A DNA stretch of 64,000 bases, from assembly GCA_014529385.2 (NCBI GenBank), contig CM043969.1:18646446-18710445 (forward strand). Direction: 5' to 3'. A program made the translations under genes and the position numbers. Below the pieces are notes generated by a model. It worked only from the letters and a program-made list of their open reading frames with translations. It had not been told where the DNA came from and made no database searches. Shown piece after piece: positions 22,996 to 33,130 of the stretch; positions within the stretch are counted from its first letter, which is position 1, and the number at the start of each line of letters is the position of its first letter. This DNA is from Adiantum capillus-veneris (lineage: Eukaryota > Streptophyta > Polypodiopsida > Polypodiales > Pteridaceae).

Positions 22996-23175
22996 TTGAA
23001 CGCCAATCTAAAAAATATGGTTAGAAAAAGACATAACGGGAGTACCATTTTGAAATGCCATTCCCTGTTACAAATACTCGAATCTAAAACACAGAACGGG
23101 GATTCGGGACGGGAAATTGGAATGGGAACGGGGAACCGAGACCTGAAAATGGTCATTCCCTGTAACTATGGTTTC
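22996..23175. other. Short GGGAATG-rich segment, possible small MITE
   Basis: About 160 bp lie between two TATGGTT motifs (near 23,015 and 23,168). The inner ends, ATAACGGGAGTA and CATTCCCTGTAAC, are roughly inverted. It lies at the junction of remnant F and element B. The evidence is weak. Confidence 0.25.
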
Positions 23176-23184
23176 TCTCTCGTA

Positions 23185-23264
23185 ACCTAAATAGTGCTAA
23201 GAAAAATTATGCCGTCTATGATAAGGAGCTTCCCTCAGTCATTGATTCATTAAAACATTGAAAG
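23185..23264 (+). pseudogene. Element B RNase H, left part
   Basis: Reads KNYAVYDKELPSVIDSLKH, the conserved middle of Ty3 RNase H, and is cut at 23,264 by element C. It resumes at 29,182 after the duplicated GAAAG with HFIYSRELLVHTDHQALRWL. The two halves join exactly in sense. Confidence 0.85.
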
Positions 23265-25335
23265 TGTAACCGGCCTATTAACTTCAAAAAGGGCGGTAGA
23301 CTTTACTTCAATCCTTGATTTAGCTTCCACCCATTATTAGTCGTCTATTCTACCTGTGCTATAATGACACAAGAGAGGGGAATGGGATACAGATGCTAGA
23401 ATGCATCTGTATGCGAAGACCGACACCAGACTGGCCCCTAAATTAGGCGCCCCCTTTCAGTATTTCTTTATTCTTTAACAGAGGGAATAAAAGTTGTGGT
23501 TCCCTACAAGCTGCCCCGCACAATCTTGGCTGAATTTCAACTGTTCTTGCCTGATTTCGGCAGCATAACTGTACTAGGACCCTTCACAGTCAGTATTCCC
23601 ACGCATTGGATGACTTTCCGACGCGTACGGACACTTTGCAAAACCTGGTGAGAATCTGCAGCACGCTGAATTCTCTGTTTTCTGCCCCGAAAATGCGCCA
23701 GATCACCTGTACAGCGGTCCCCTTGCGTCCCCGAACCTCCTGGGGGTATTAGGGTCCGTTTAGGGCCAAAACCCTAAACCTGCAAAAATACACAGCAGGC
23801 TGTAATTCCCTGTTTTGGGCTCCGTTTCGCATGCTGGTCACATCTGTAGCAAGACCTCGAGCTCCCGCACCTGTAGGGCTACTTGCCCTTTGAATCGGAC
23901 AAGATTCCGGGCGTGAACAGTGTGACATAAAAATGCGTTTCATAGGTATGAAACCCCGAAACGGACGAAACATTTCGGCGAAACTCACGAAACGGGAAAC
24001 TGTCTGAAAAAAAAAAAAGTCAATTTTTTGAAAAAATTTAGCGATTTTTTTTTAATTTCAGTAGTTTAAAAAGATTTTTTTGTACTCTCTTTGCACTATT
24101 GCCTCTCTTTTATGCACATTGTACATACATATACATACGTACATATATGTATATATGTACACACGTATATGTATGTATGTCTATTATACACGTGTGCTTA
24201 TACATATGCATATGTATGTGTATAAACACTAATAAGACTACATAATAAAACCAGTTTACTAGTCCGTATGTAACATGAATCTTTAATCTATCCATCCATC
24301 CATATATAGATACATACATACATACATACATCCATACATGCATGCATGCATATATAAATAAATATATATTTTTATATCTTTATTTAAATGTATTTCTACG
24401 AAACCTGTTTCACAATTTTTGTGCCTTGAAACGAAACGTTTCAAAACCTCGAATCCCCGAAACGGGCGAAACCACGAAACGTTTCATGTCACACTGGTGG
24501 CCCGCGTGAAACCTCTCCGAATTCACCTGTACCTGCGGGGGATTAGCCGCTAGCTAATCCAGTACCTGTGCAAGAGGCTCTTGCCTCAGCAATCGCGCAT
24601 GAACCCACACAACTGTACATTGGTCAATTTGATGAGCCCCCTAGAGGGGCATAACCATAAAGAATAGGGGAGAGAGAGAGCAGTGAGAGGTATACAGGTC
24701 ATGACATCCTGCACCTCACTGTACATAGAGGGTAAGCAAGCACTCCATTGAAGCTCTCCCACCTGTGACAGCACTCAAAAACGAGCTCACAGCTGAAAAA
24801 TCACGGTTTTGCCTTCTCTTTAAGTAGTAAACTGGCCTCAAAGTGCCAAGTGTCACTCATTTGTGCATTTTCCCGCTTTAGATCCTCGGGTCTAAAAATA
24901 TCTCACCTGCAGTCTCTGTTGACTTGGCCACAGAGTAACAAAATGATCCCCATGTCAAACTGCACGTAATGACGCGAAGACATTTTGCCGTCCAAAAATA
25001 GCACTCCCTAAAATTTAGGAGTTTCTGCCATTACATTCTTCTAGGTCATATGACCCTCTTTGTACATTGTAGCCACACCCATAACTGAAATGTAGCCTAT
25101 GTAGCAAAGGATTCCGCTTTGGCTGGCCAATGACCCCACTTTGGCTAACCATAGTCCTTGTCCAACCTTAGTGCTCTTTAGCCCTCAGGCCTCGACTCTC
25201 TCTGAACAGTTCCACATTGGCTATGCAATGCAGGGCAGTTAGATTTCTAGAGGGTGTTTCCAAAAGGTAAAACAAACGAAATTCCCCAAAGAAAGAGAAA
25301 ATAAACAAAAATGGAATTGCCACTGGCTGGTGACA
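23265..25335 (-). repeat. 3' LTR of element C, carrying a MITE
   Basis: It is collinear with 27,699-29,176 except for an extra ~590 bp at 23,918-24,510 that is the MITE plus a small duplication. Without it the length is ~1.48 kb, as in the other LTR. Confidence 0.92.
23918..24495. mobile_element. hAT-like MITE, copy 1 (578 bp)
   Basis: The ends are CAGTGTGACATAAAAATG and the inverse of CAGTGTGACATGAAACG. The same two ends bound copy 2 at 52,679-53,144 in the opposite orientation. The empty site is visible in the partner LTR of element C near 28,345. The left flank GGCGTGAA recurs as CGCGTGAA on the right but only after six extra bases, so the target duplication is imperfect here. The interior is full of GAAACG/CGTTTC motifs and has a 250-bp stretch of ATGT/ATAC/CATC microsatellite-like sequence (24,118-24,370). 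No transposase is encoded. Confidence 0.88.
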
Positions 25336-25956
25336 TACCCCCCTCTTGAAATCTCAAACGTCCTCGTTTGCACCTATGTCGTACATGCTTACAGTCAGCA
25401 CTCGGGTGTCCGGACACAGTGTCGACACATGTACGACACATACATGCTCACAGTCAACACCTCGTTGACACATGTATTGCCTGCGTGTGAACCCTGTCCC
25501 AATGACATAGTGGAAGCGTCACACTCTGCCATTGCTTTGAGTCCATAACTTTCCAATGACAAAATGGAAGCGTCACATTTCGCCACTGTCTTTTAGTACA
25601 CGTTGGATCCAGTAACCTTTCGAGCATACCCAAACCGACAGTTTAAGAATGTAGTTACACATGTACTCTTCAATAGAAATAATTGTACCCTTGACAAACT
25701 GACAAGAAATACTCACTTCTATAGTACTAAACAAACTTTTGGACATTCCATGAGAGCAATTGCCAAACTGACAATCTGTACAGCTCTAACATTCATGTAA
25801 CATGCACTTCATTTGAGCTCACTGTAAGTAACATGTACATCATTTCTTCAGAAGCCATTGTCACACTGACAATCCATGTAGCTCTGAATATCAAGGGGTC
25901 AAGGTAGGTTGCAAACCAAGGTTTTAAGTTCCCATACTTTTAGTGACTCTGCAAGT
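25336..25956 (-). other. 3' noncoding part of element C
   Basis: No coding signal. It contains short internal repeats, such as GGAAGCGTCACA at about 25,512 and 25,566 and TGACAC/ATGTACGACAC motifs near 25,400. It ends in the polypurine tract at 25,336-25,350. Confidence 0.6.
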
Positions 25957-26200
25957 TCACTTTTTTCCATCCACTTGACATCCAAAGGTGAATAGCTTTT
26001 GAACTTTACCAAACAGCACCTTGCAACCTTGCCTTTTCTTTTCTTTCTTTATGTGCCAAAATCTGTTCTGAGACCAAGATCTCGTCAAGTTCCTTGACTT
26101 TCGGCTGATCTTCAACTCGCATATCTTCTGGCACATCACCCACATAGGGTCTGAGAAGACTCACGTGAAACGCATTGTGAATCTTCCAACTCTCAGGCAA
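25957..26200 (-). pseudogene. Element C integrase C-terminus / chromodomain start
   Basis: The minus frame reads MPESWKIHNAFHVSLLRPYVG then a segment ending DEILVSEQILAHKERK. This is the usual integrase C-terminal end followed by the beginning of a chromodomain-type tail in plant chromoviruses. The chromodomain itself is cut short. Everything upstream in pol is missing. Confidence 0.8.
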
Positions 26201-26344
26201 TTTCAGCCTTTATGCAGTATCACTGATTTGCATACTGAGCATCGAAAACAATCTTTCTCTGCTCTTCATCTTGATCTTTGGAGATTAACCTGTGATCTAC
26301 CCTTATGCTGTCACTTTTATTGGGTTGAGAATTCTCTTTTTGAC

Positions 26345-26785
26345 ACAATTTTGGCAGCATAACTGTAGTAGAAACCTTCACAACCAAAAGTCCACATATC
26401 CAAGTGATTATCCACGCATAATAGAGCACTTTTGCAAACCTATCCTGGAAATTCAGCACGCTGAATTCTCTGTTTTTAGCTCCTAAATGCTCCAGATCAC
26501 TTGTATTACTGTCCTCTAGCTTCCCCGAAGCTCTTGGGACAAAAAGGCATCAAATAGGGTCAAAACCCTAAATCTGCAAAAAAATACGACAAGCTGTATT
26601 TTCTTCTTTCGGGCTCTGTTTTGCGTGCCAATCGCACCAATTCGTAGCCTTTGATCTTCTGCATCAATAGGACTACTTGCCCTTTGATTTACACGAGATT
26701 TCTCGCAAGAAATCTTGTTAAATCATCCTGTACCTGTTTTGAATTAGCCTTTAGCTAATTCGGTACCTGTATGAAATCATTCCAG
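26345..26785 (-). repeat. Diverged LTR-C fragment inside element C
   Basis: GGCAGCATAACTGTA, ATTCAGCACGCTGAATTCTCTG, AGGGTCAAAACCCTAAA and TAGCTAATTCGGTACCTG follow the same order as 23,560-24,570 and 27,985-28,410 in the LTRs, but with many more differences. It is a partial older LTR of the same family lodged between gag and the integrase fragment. Confidence 0.75.
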
Positions 26786-26871
26786 GTGGAAGGAGTCTGT
26801 CCTTGTAACAACACTGTATTCCACCACTGACTTGCATTTTTTTTTTCAAAAAAGTGGCAGCTTTCCTGACT

Positions 26872-27610
26872 TTAAATGCTCCTTCCAACAAATGCTTTGT
26901 CAAACTGTTCGAGGAAAGAGAAAACCTTTGTCCTCTCATCAAAACCATTGAATGTGTCAATGGACTCACTGATCATCTTCTTTGTATGGCTGTCAAAAGA
27001 GACAGTTTGCATAATGGGTACACCTGTGGGAGCCATCTGTACTCCCTTGCTAGTAACATGTTGATGTCCAGGTGTCATATTCATTGATGGGATTGAAAAA
27101 CCAGCCATACCCAAGTCGCCTTGTGACACCCCAAACTGACCTTGTGTGCCCTGAAATCCTGGGTGCAAACCAATGTTTGCATACATGGGGTTGGGCACCA
27201 TGCCTTGCATACCCCTAAACATTGTTCCTGGCATGCCAAAACTGCCTTGAACTTGATGTGCTATTGATGAAGATCGTATGAACTCCATAAATCTTGGATT
27301 CTCCATCAATTGCTTGAACATGGTCACAGCAGTAACAACCTGCAAAGCTTTCTCTGCTTGGCCTGAACTATCGCCAATTTCATGTCGAGTTGGAATAGGC
27401 TGTCTATCTTCTGAAGAGGAACCCTCTTTCTTGTTGCCATCCATCCTGTATCCAAAGAAAGACTCGTAGCCTTTCTCACCTGTATCCAAAGAAAGACTCT
27501 CGTAACCTTTCTCAACTGTAAATCCAAAGAAAGACTCGTAGTCTTTCTCACCTGTATCCAAAGAAAGACTCTCGTAGCCTTTCTCGCCTGTAAATCCACT
27601 CGATCTACTT
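26872..27610 (-). pseudogene. Element C gag N-terminal region
   Basis: The open frame 27,561-26,872 starts with tandem repeats of GEKGYES-type sequence. It continues with a Gly/Met/Phe-rich part (GSFGMPGTMFRGMQGM, NIGLHPGFQGTQGQ) and ends in a gag-like motif (SESIDTFNGFDERTKVFSF, EQFDKAF). The GF/GM-rich region is unusual for a gag. The zinc knuckle and the rest of pol are deleted. Confidence 0.6.
27446..27600 (-). repeat. 34-36-bp tandem repeat in element C gag
   Basis: Four copies, plus part of a fifth, of a unit around CTGTATCCAAAGAAAGACTCGTAGCC. They mostly keep the frame and encode repeats of about 12 residues containing GEKGYES. Confidence 0.88.
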
Positions 27611-27698
27611 TCAAACTCTCTGTGTTTTCAAGGTCATCCCAAACTGACCAAGGCTCACTTTTTGAGGAAAAAGTGATTTAATCCCGTCGATGGAACCA

Positions 27699-29176
27699 TG
27701 TAACCGGCCTATTAACTTCAAAAAGGGCGGTAGACTTTACTTCAAACCTTGATTTAGCTTTCACCCATTATTAGTCGTCTATTCTACCTGTGCTATAATG
27801 ACACAAGAGAGGGGAATGGGATACAGATGCTAGAATGCATCTGTATGCGAAGACCAACACCAGACTGGCCCCTAAATTGGGTGCCCCTTTCGGTATTTCT
27901 TTATTCTTTAACAGAGGGAATAAAAGCTGTGGTTCCCTACAAGCTGCCCCGCACAATCTTGGCTGAATTTCAACTGTTCTTGCCTGATTTCGGCAGCATA
28001 ATTGTACTAGGACCCTTCACAGTCAGTATTCCCACGCATTGGATGACTTTCCGACGCATACGGACACTTTGCAAAACCTGGCGAGAATCTGCAGCACGCT
28101 GAATTCTCTGTTTTCTGCCCCGAAAATGCGCCAGATCACCTGTACAACGGTCCCCTTGCGTCCCCGAACCTCCTGGGGGTATTAGGGTCCGTTTAGGGCC
28201 AAAACCCTAAACCGGCAAAAATACACAGCAGGCTGTAATTCCCTGTTTTGGGCTCCGTTTCGCGTGCCGGTCGCATCTGTAGCAAGACCTCGAGCTCCCG
28301 CACCTGTAGGGCTACTTGCCATTTGAATCGGACAAGATTTCGGGCGTGAAACCTCTCCGAATTCACCTGTACCTGTGGGGGATTAGCCGCTACCTAATCC
28401 AGTACCTGTGCAAGAGGCTCTTGCCTCGGCAATCGTGCATGAACCCACACAACTGTACATTGGTCAATCTGATGAGCCTACTAGAGGGGCATAACCATAA
28501 AGAATAGGGGAGAGAGAGAGCAGTGAGAGGTATACAGGTCATGACATCCTGCACCTCACTGTACATAGAGGGTAAGCAAGCACTCCATTGAAGCTCTCCC
28601 ACCTGTGACAGCACTCAAAAACGAGCTCACAGCTGAAAAATCACGGTTTTGCCTTCTCTTTAAGCAGTAAACTGGCCTCAAAGTGCCAAGTGTCACTCAT
28701 TTGTGCATTTTCCCGCTTTAGACCCTCGGGTCTAAAAATATCTCGCCTGCAACCTCTGTTGACTTGGCCACAGAGTAACAAAATGATCCCCATGTCAAAC
28801 TGCACGTAATGACGCGAAGACATTTTGCCGTCCAAAAATAGCAATCCCTAAAATTTAGGAGTTTCTGCTATTACATTCTTCTAGGTCATCTGACCCTCTT
28901 TGTACATTGCAGCCACACCCATAACTGAAATGTAGCCTATGTAGCAAAGGATTCCGCTTTGGCTGGCCAATGACCCCACTTTGGCTAACCATAGTCCTTG
29001 TCCAACCTTAGTGCTCTTTAGCCCTCAGGCCTCGACTCTCTCTGAACAGTTCCACACTGGCTATGCAATGCAGGGCAGTTAGATTTCCAAAGGGGTGTTT
29101 CCAAAAGGTAAAACAAACGAAATTCCCCAAAGAAAGAGAAAATAAACAAAAATGGAATTGCCACTGGCGGGTGACA
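27699..29176 (-). repeat. 5' LTR of element C
   Basis: TGTAACCGGCC to CGGGTGACA, about 1478 bp. On the minus strand the LTR is followed by TGGTTCCATCGACGG at 27,698 and below, the likely primer site. It is not the initiator-Met type used by elements A and E. Confidence 0.92.
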
Positions 29177-29181
29177 GAAAG

Positions 29182-30860
29182 CATTTCATTTATAGCCGTG
29201 AACTTCTTGTTCACACAGATCACCAAGCCCTTAGGTGGCTTCAATCTATGCCTAGCGCACATTGGAGTGATAGACAAGCACGATGGTCTCAATTTTTTTG
29301 AGCAATTTGGTGGTATGATTGAGTATGTACCTGGTAAAGCTAACCCTGTTGCTAATGCATTGATTAGGAAAGGTCAAGTTCTCTCGTTAGAAACTCATTC
29401 TTTTCTCTCTATTCAAGATCTTTGTTTTAATGATCTTAAAGATAATTACATGGATTAAGAATTTGAAAAGCATTGGTTACAAGCACTTAATGTGTCAGGT
29501 CCGTGCAATTATGTCATTCGTAATGATTGGCTTTTTTAAAAAAACAATTTGTGTGTGCTATCTTCTCACAGAGCACCAATTCTACATGATGCACATGATG
29601 CATTAACGGGTGGTCACAAAGGTATCAATGCTACATCAAATAAAGTTGAACAATTTTTCTATTGGCCAAATATGTACAAGGATGTGTACAACTATGTTAC
29701 TAAGTGTGTTGTATGTCAAAAAGTTAAAAGTCTCTCACGATACAAGGGCTACTCATGCAGTTACCTATCCTGACGGACCGCTTGAGGATATAAGTATGGA
29801 TTTTGTAACTAATTTAACTCTTGCCTCATCTGTACGGAACACGCAATGTCTAACTATGGTTGATAGATTTAGCAGATTTTGCATGTTAATCCCTCGCAAG
29901 GTCAATGTCATTGCACAAGATGTTGCACCTTTGTTCATAAAGCATTGGTATCCATTGTTGATCTACCCAAATTAATTATGTCGGACCGTGATACCAAGTT
30001 CACATCTCATTTTGGCATGCTTTATTTTAAAATTTTGGCACTAAGTTAAATTTCTGTTCTGCATTTCATTCACAATTTAATGGGCAAACTAAGATATGCA
30101 ACCAGTTTGCAATTGATGTTCTCAAAGCGTATGTTCATGATAAACAATCTAAGTGGGAACACTTGTGGTCGTTAGTTCAGGCTGTCCTGAATGATTCGTT
30201 CTCTAGTGCAATTGGTCATACTCCATATGAGGCAGCGTTTAGCCGACCTTTTCAATATTTGTTTACTAGGTCCATTTCCAAATTTAATGATGTTAATTGT
30301 GTTAGTCAAACCTACGTGGAGGTACTCGAGAGTGTTAAGCTTCGGCTTAGCAAGGCTCAAGAGTCCTATTCTAAGTATGCTAATAAGCATCAACAGGATG
30401 TCTCATTCAAGGAGGGTGACTAGGTGTTTTTAAGAATCATGAAGCAACGTCTCAAGCAAGTTGGAAAGAGGTGTCCCAAACTCTGATTTCATATGTATCG
30501 TCTGTTTCCAATAGTCAAAACAGAAAATGATGATTCTATACAACTACGTTTGTCACCTTCTTGGACAATGCATAATGTTTTCCACGTTTTTTGGCTTAAA
30601 TTGTTTTAGGGTGAATCTCCACGAAGCATCCCAGGCATCAGAAGATTATTAATGAAACCAAAGTTATGGAGCCAAAGTAGATCCTTTTGCATCGATTCAA
30701 GCACGAAACAGAGAAGCAAGCAAGGCAATACTTCCTGAAGTTCGAAGGACACATGAAGCTGCTTGAGTGGATGAGGAATTTTTCATCGACTATCTACATT
30801 TGCTAGCCTCATACAAGGAGGCAATGCAGCTCAGTACCCGTACATCACCTTAATCAGGAG
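29182..30860 (+). pseudogene. Element B RNase H and integrase (broken)
   Basis: The RNase H end (HTDHQALRWL, EQFGGMIEYVPGKANPVANAL) is followed by an integrase zinc head (APILHDAHDALTGGHKG, FFYWPNMYKDVYNYV, CVVCQKVK). The core has DISMDFVTNL and VDRFSRF, then a broken SDRDTKF at about 29,983. The C-terminal part (FSSAIGHTPYEAAF, NVFHVFWLKLF) follows. Several frameshifts and stops are present. Element B is the oldest element here, because C and A both sit inside it. Confidence 0.85.
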
Positions 30861-30864
30861 GGGA

Positions 30865-30917
30865 TATCACGTGCACACGGCTCTGTGCGCCATGTGGCAT
30901 GCTTCATCGACTTCCAG
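30865..30917 (+). mobile_element. 3' LTR of element B, first part
   Basis: Begins TATCACGTGCACACGG after the purine tract AGGAGGGGA, with the usual TG start changed to TA. It is cut at 30,917 by element A. The remaining parts are at 37,240-37,682 and 38,822-39,567. The reconstructed length is about 1.24 kb. Confidence 0.75.
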
Positions 30918-32654
30918 TGTCACGTGACACATCCAACCCTATGTGTCCGTGGACAAGCTACAGCATGACCAGGCTCAGTTCGGTCAAGTCAGTCTAGAAT
31001 AGGAAGTGATCTGGCACTTTTGTGAGTCTGTTCACAGACCGTGCATGTCCAGACACTTAGATTAGATGCATATCCTCTGGTTGCACACAGCATGAACATC
31101 AGAACCCATCAAATTCCATCAGGAGCACTTTTACAATACATAGACCTATTTTCCCTATTTTTGACATTTTTCACTTATTATTTTTAAGTGACTTTTGTTG
31201 GAAAGTAGGTAGGGCAAATTTACTAAGTTTGTATAAGTAGAAACCAAAGTTAGCACTTTCTGGCAGAGGAGGCAACAACAACATTGCTCAGCAGGTCGAT
31301 TCTCAAGCAAGACAAGAACCCCCATAGCCTAGCGTTTTTGACTCAAAAGGCCAGCGTTTTCAGCCGTACAATCTGCGTTTTCAGCCAGCCTCATCAGCGT
31401 TTTTCCCAGCCTGCACGAGACGATTCTGCACCAGCAAGATCAGTGCTTCTACCTCAGCTTGGCAGCGATTCCAGCAGCACTCCCTGCGTTTTCAACACAG
31501 TATTTTCAGCCAGCAAAGGGACAGCCCATTCGCGTTTCTGGCAGCTAGCCAGTAGCGTTTTTGTACAACAGCAGCAACGTTTTCCAGCAGTGCAGGCCAG
31601 CATTTTTGCACATGCATTTCAGCGTTTTGCAAGCCATAAGAACAGTGTTTTCAGCCATCAAGTCAGCAGACCATCCACCTATTTGGTGCCACAGCTACTG
31701 TAACAAACTGCTGACGTGTCAAAGCCTAAAGAATGGAGCCAACTTACAGATGTCGGCCGAGGGGCCTAAACCCTAAGAAGAACAAGTAACAGAAGAAGAA
31801 GTCCTACCAACTTATGGGGAGCAGGACCCGCACTCACACACAAACTGATGACGTGGCAGATTTTCGAAAATTACGCTGATTGATGACGTGGCAGGTTGAT
31901 CGGATTTCCGCGTTTTGCGCTGGTTGATGACGTGGCAAGCTGTACGGATTTCCGTGATTTGCGCTGGCAGCTTTTTGACTTTGCTTTTGGACCATATGCT
32001 TTTGAGTTTGAAGGCTTTTTACTATAAACTACTTTTGGGGCCTAGGGCCTTTAAATATGAGGTTAGGGCTCATTCTCTGGCATGCTTCCTGGAGAAAGTG
32101 CAGAGTCTGGAGTACCGGCTTGTACTATGTTGAGCCAAGGTTTGGGGCCAATACTCTCGGGGGTGGACTTCCGCCACTCCGTGTCACGTGTCATCTCTCT
32201 CTCTCAGTTCAATTGTTATTGAAGTGCTAAAAGTCTGTTCAGTCTGTTCTTTTCTCTTGGCACGTGGTGCCTGTCTTGTGACAGTTACCGGATCGAAGCA
32301 TTCAGTTTTCAACCATAGTCTCGTCCACACCGCCAACATCGACATAGCAAGCATTTGGACTCATTGCATCAGCCATTGTACCAGATTGTGCAATCAATAG
32401 TAGACCACTCTCATCATCGAGAGTGGGACCCTTGGAGGAGGGTTTTGACAACATTCTGGTGTCATATTCTTCTCTCTCTCTCTCTCAGTCTCAACACCTT
32501 CATTCACAGTGTTCATCACTTTGTTTGTGATCATTTGCACTCTCTCATTAAAGAACGGAAGGCTCTCCCTTCCGTAAGTAAAAGGAACCCTTGAGCACAG
32601 TTCGGAGCACTCATCTTGAGCAAAGTTCAACATTCACTTCCGCTGCACCTTACA
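30918..32654 (+). repeat. 5' LTR of element A, split by a solo LTR
   Basis: Collinear with 36,074-37,234 apart from 585 bp of LTR D plus its 5-bp target duplication. The LTR opens with the perfect palindrome TGTCACGTGACA and contains many GCGTTTT motifs. Confidence 0.93.
31699..32283 (+). mobile_element. Solo LTR of family D inside the LTR of element A
   Basis: TGTAACAAACTGCTG to CTTGTGACA, flanked by GCTAC (31,694-31,698) and GTTAC (32,284-32,288), a target duplication with one mismatch. The other LTR of element A reads straight through this site near 36,855. It matches LTR D at 939-2264 without the latter's insertion. Confidence 0.92.
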
Positions 32655-32655
32655 T

Positions 32656-32667
32656 TGGTATCAGAGC
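32656..32667 (+). other. Primer binding site of element A (initiator Met tRNA type)
   Basis: TGGTATCAGAGC lies one base after the LTR end. The leader to about 33,130 contains no clear domain. At 33,014-33,118 it carries about ten copies of an AAGAACCY-type octamer. Confidence 0.92.
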
Positions 32668-33130
32668 TTTGGCAGTGTTCTGTATCACTCAAGGAAAGAA
32701 CCACAAGAACCACATAAATTTTTTTTGCTTGTTGCGGTCGCACGTAACCCAAGACTTCTTGGGCATGTCGATTCCTAATTGTGTTTTTGAAGAGTGACAG
32801 GAATCCCAAGAAAGAAGGGCTTGTCCAACCTCCCCTTGTGCCTCTTGTCACTCATTGAGAGCGGACCGTGCACTTAGTGGCCGGCCAATCGACATGAGGT
32901 GGGAAAAAGAAACCTTGGTGTGAGCGCAAGGCCGCCAAGTGGTGCACCCGCGAAAAAGAGCAGAACTCGGGTGAAGAGAAGATCCTTCTCTAACACAGAT
33001 TGCAAGCGAAAGAAGAACCTCAAGAACCCAAGAACCTCAAGACCCCCAAGAACCTTAAGACCCTCACGAACCCAAGACCCACAAGAACCCCCAAGTTCCT
33101 CGTGAACTTAAGAACCAAAGATCACAGTGT

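Larger units (their letters stand above)
23265..29176 (-). mobile_element. Complete Ty3/gypsy element C inserted in element B
   Basis: The two LTRs, 23,265-25,335 and 27,699-29,176, share the ends TGTAACCGGCC and GGTGACA. A perfect 5-bp target duplication GAAAG lies at 23,260-23,264 and 29,177-29,181. Orientation is minus: gag lies next to the right LTR, an integrase/chromodomain piece lies near the left LTR, and a polypurine tract (minus-strand AAGAGGGGGGTA) abuts 25,335. The internal region is only ~2.4 kb and lacks protease, RT and RNase H, so the element is a non-autonomous deletion derivative. Confidence 0.93.

Noticed and set aside
22996-23175. Small MITE with GGGAATG ends
   Set aside because: The inverted ends match only roughly and the presumed TATGGTT duplication is short. 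It is listed at low confidence as a feature but not claimed.
24110-24343. Minus-strand frame with many Tyr, Met and Val residues
   Set aside because: Translation of microsatellite-like sequence inside the MITE.
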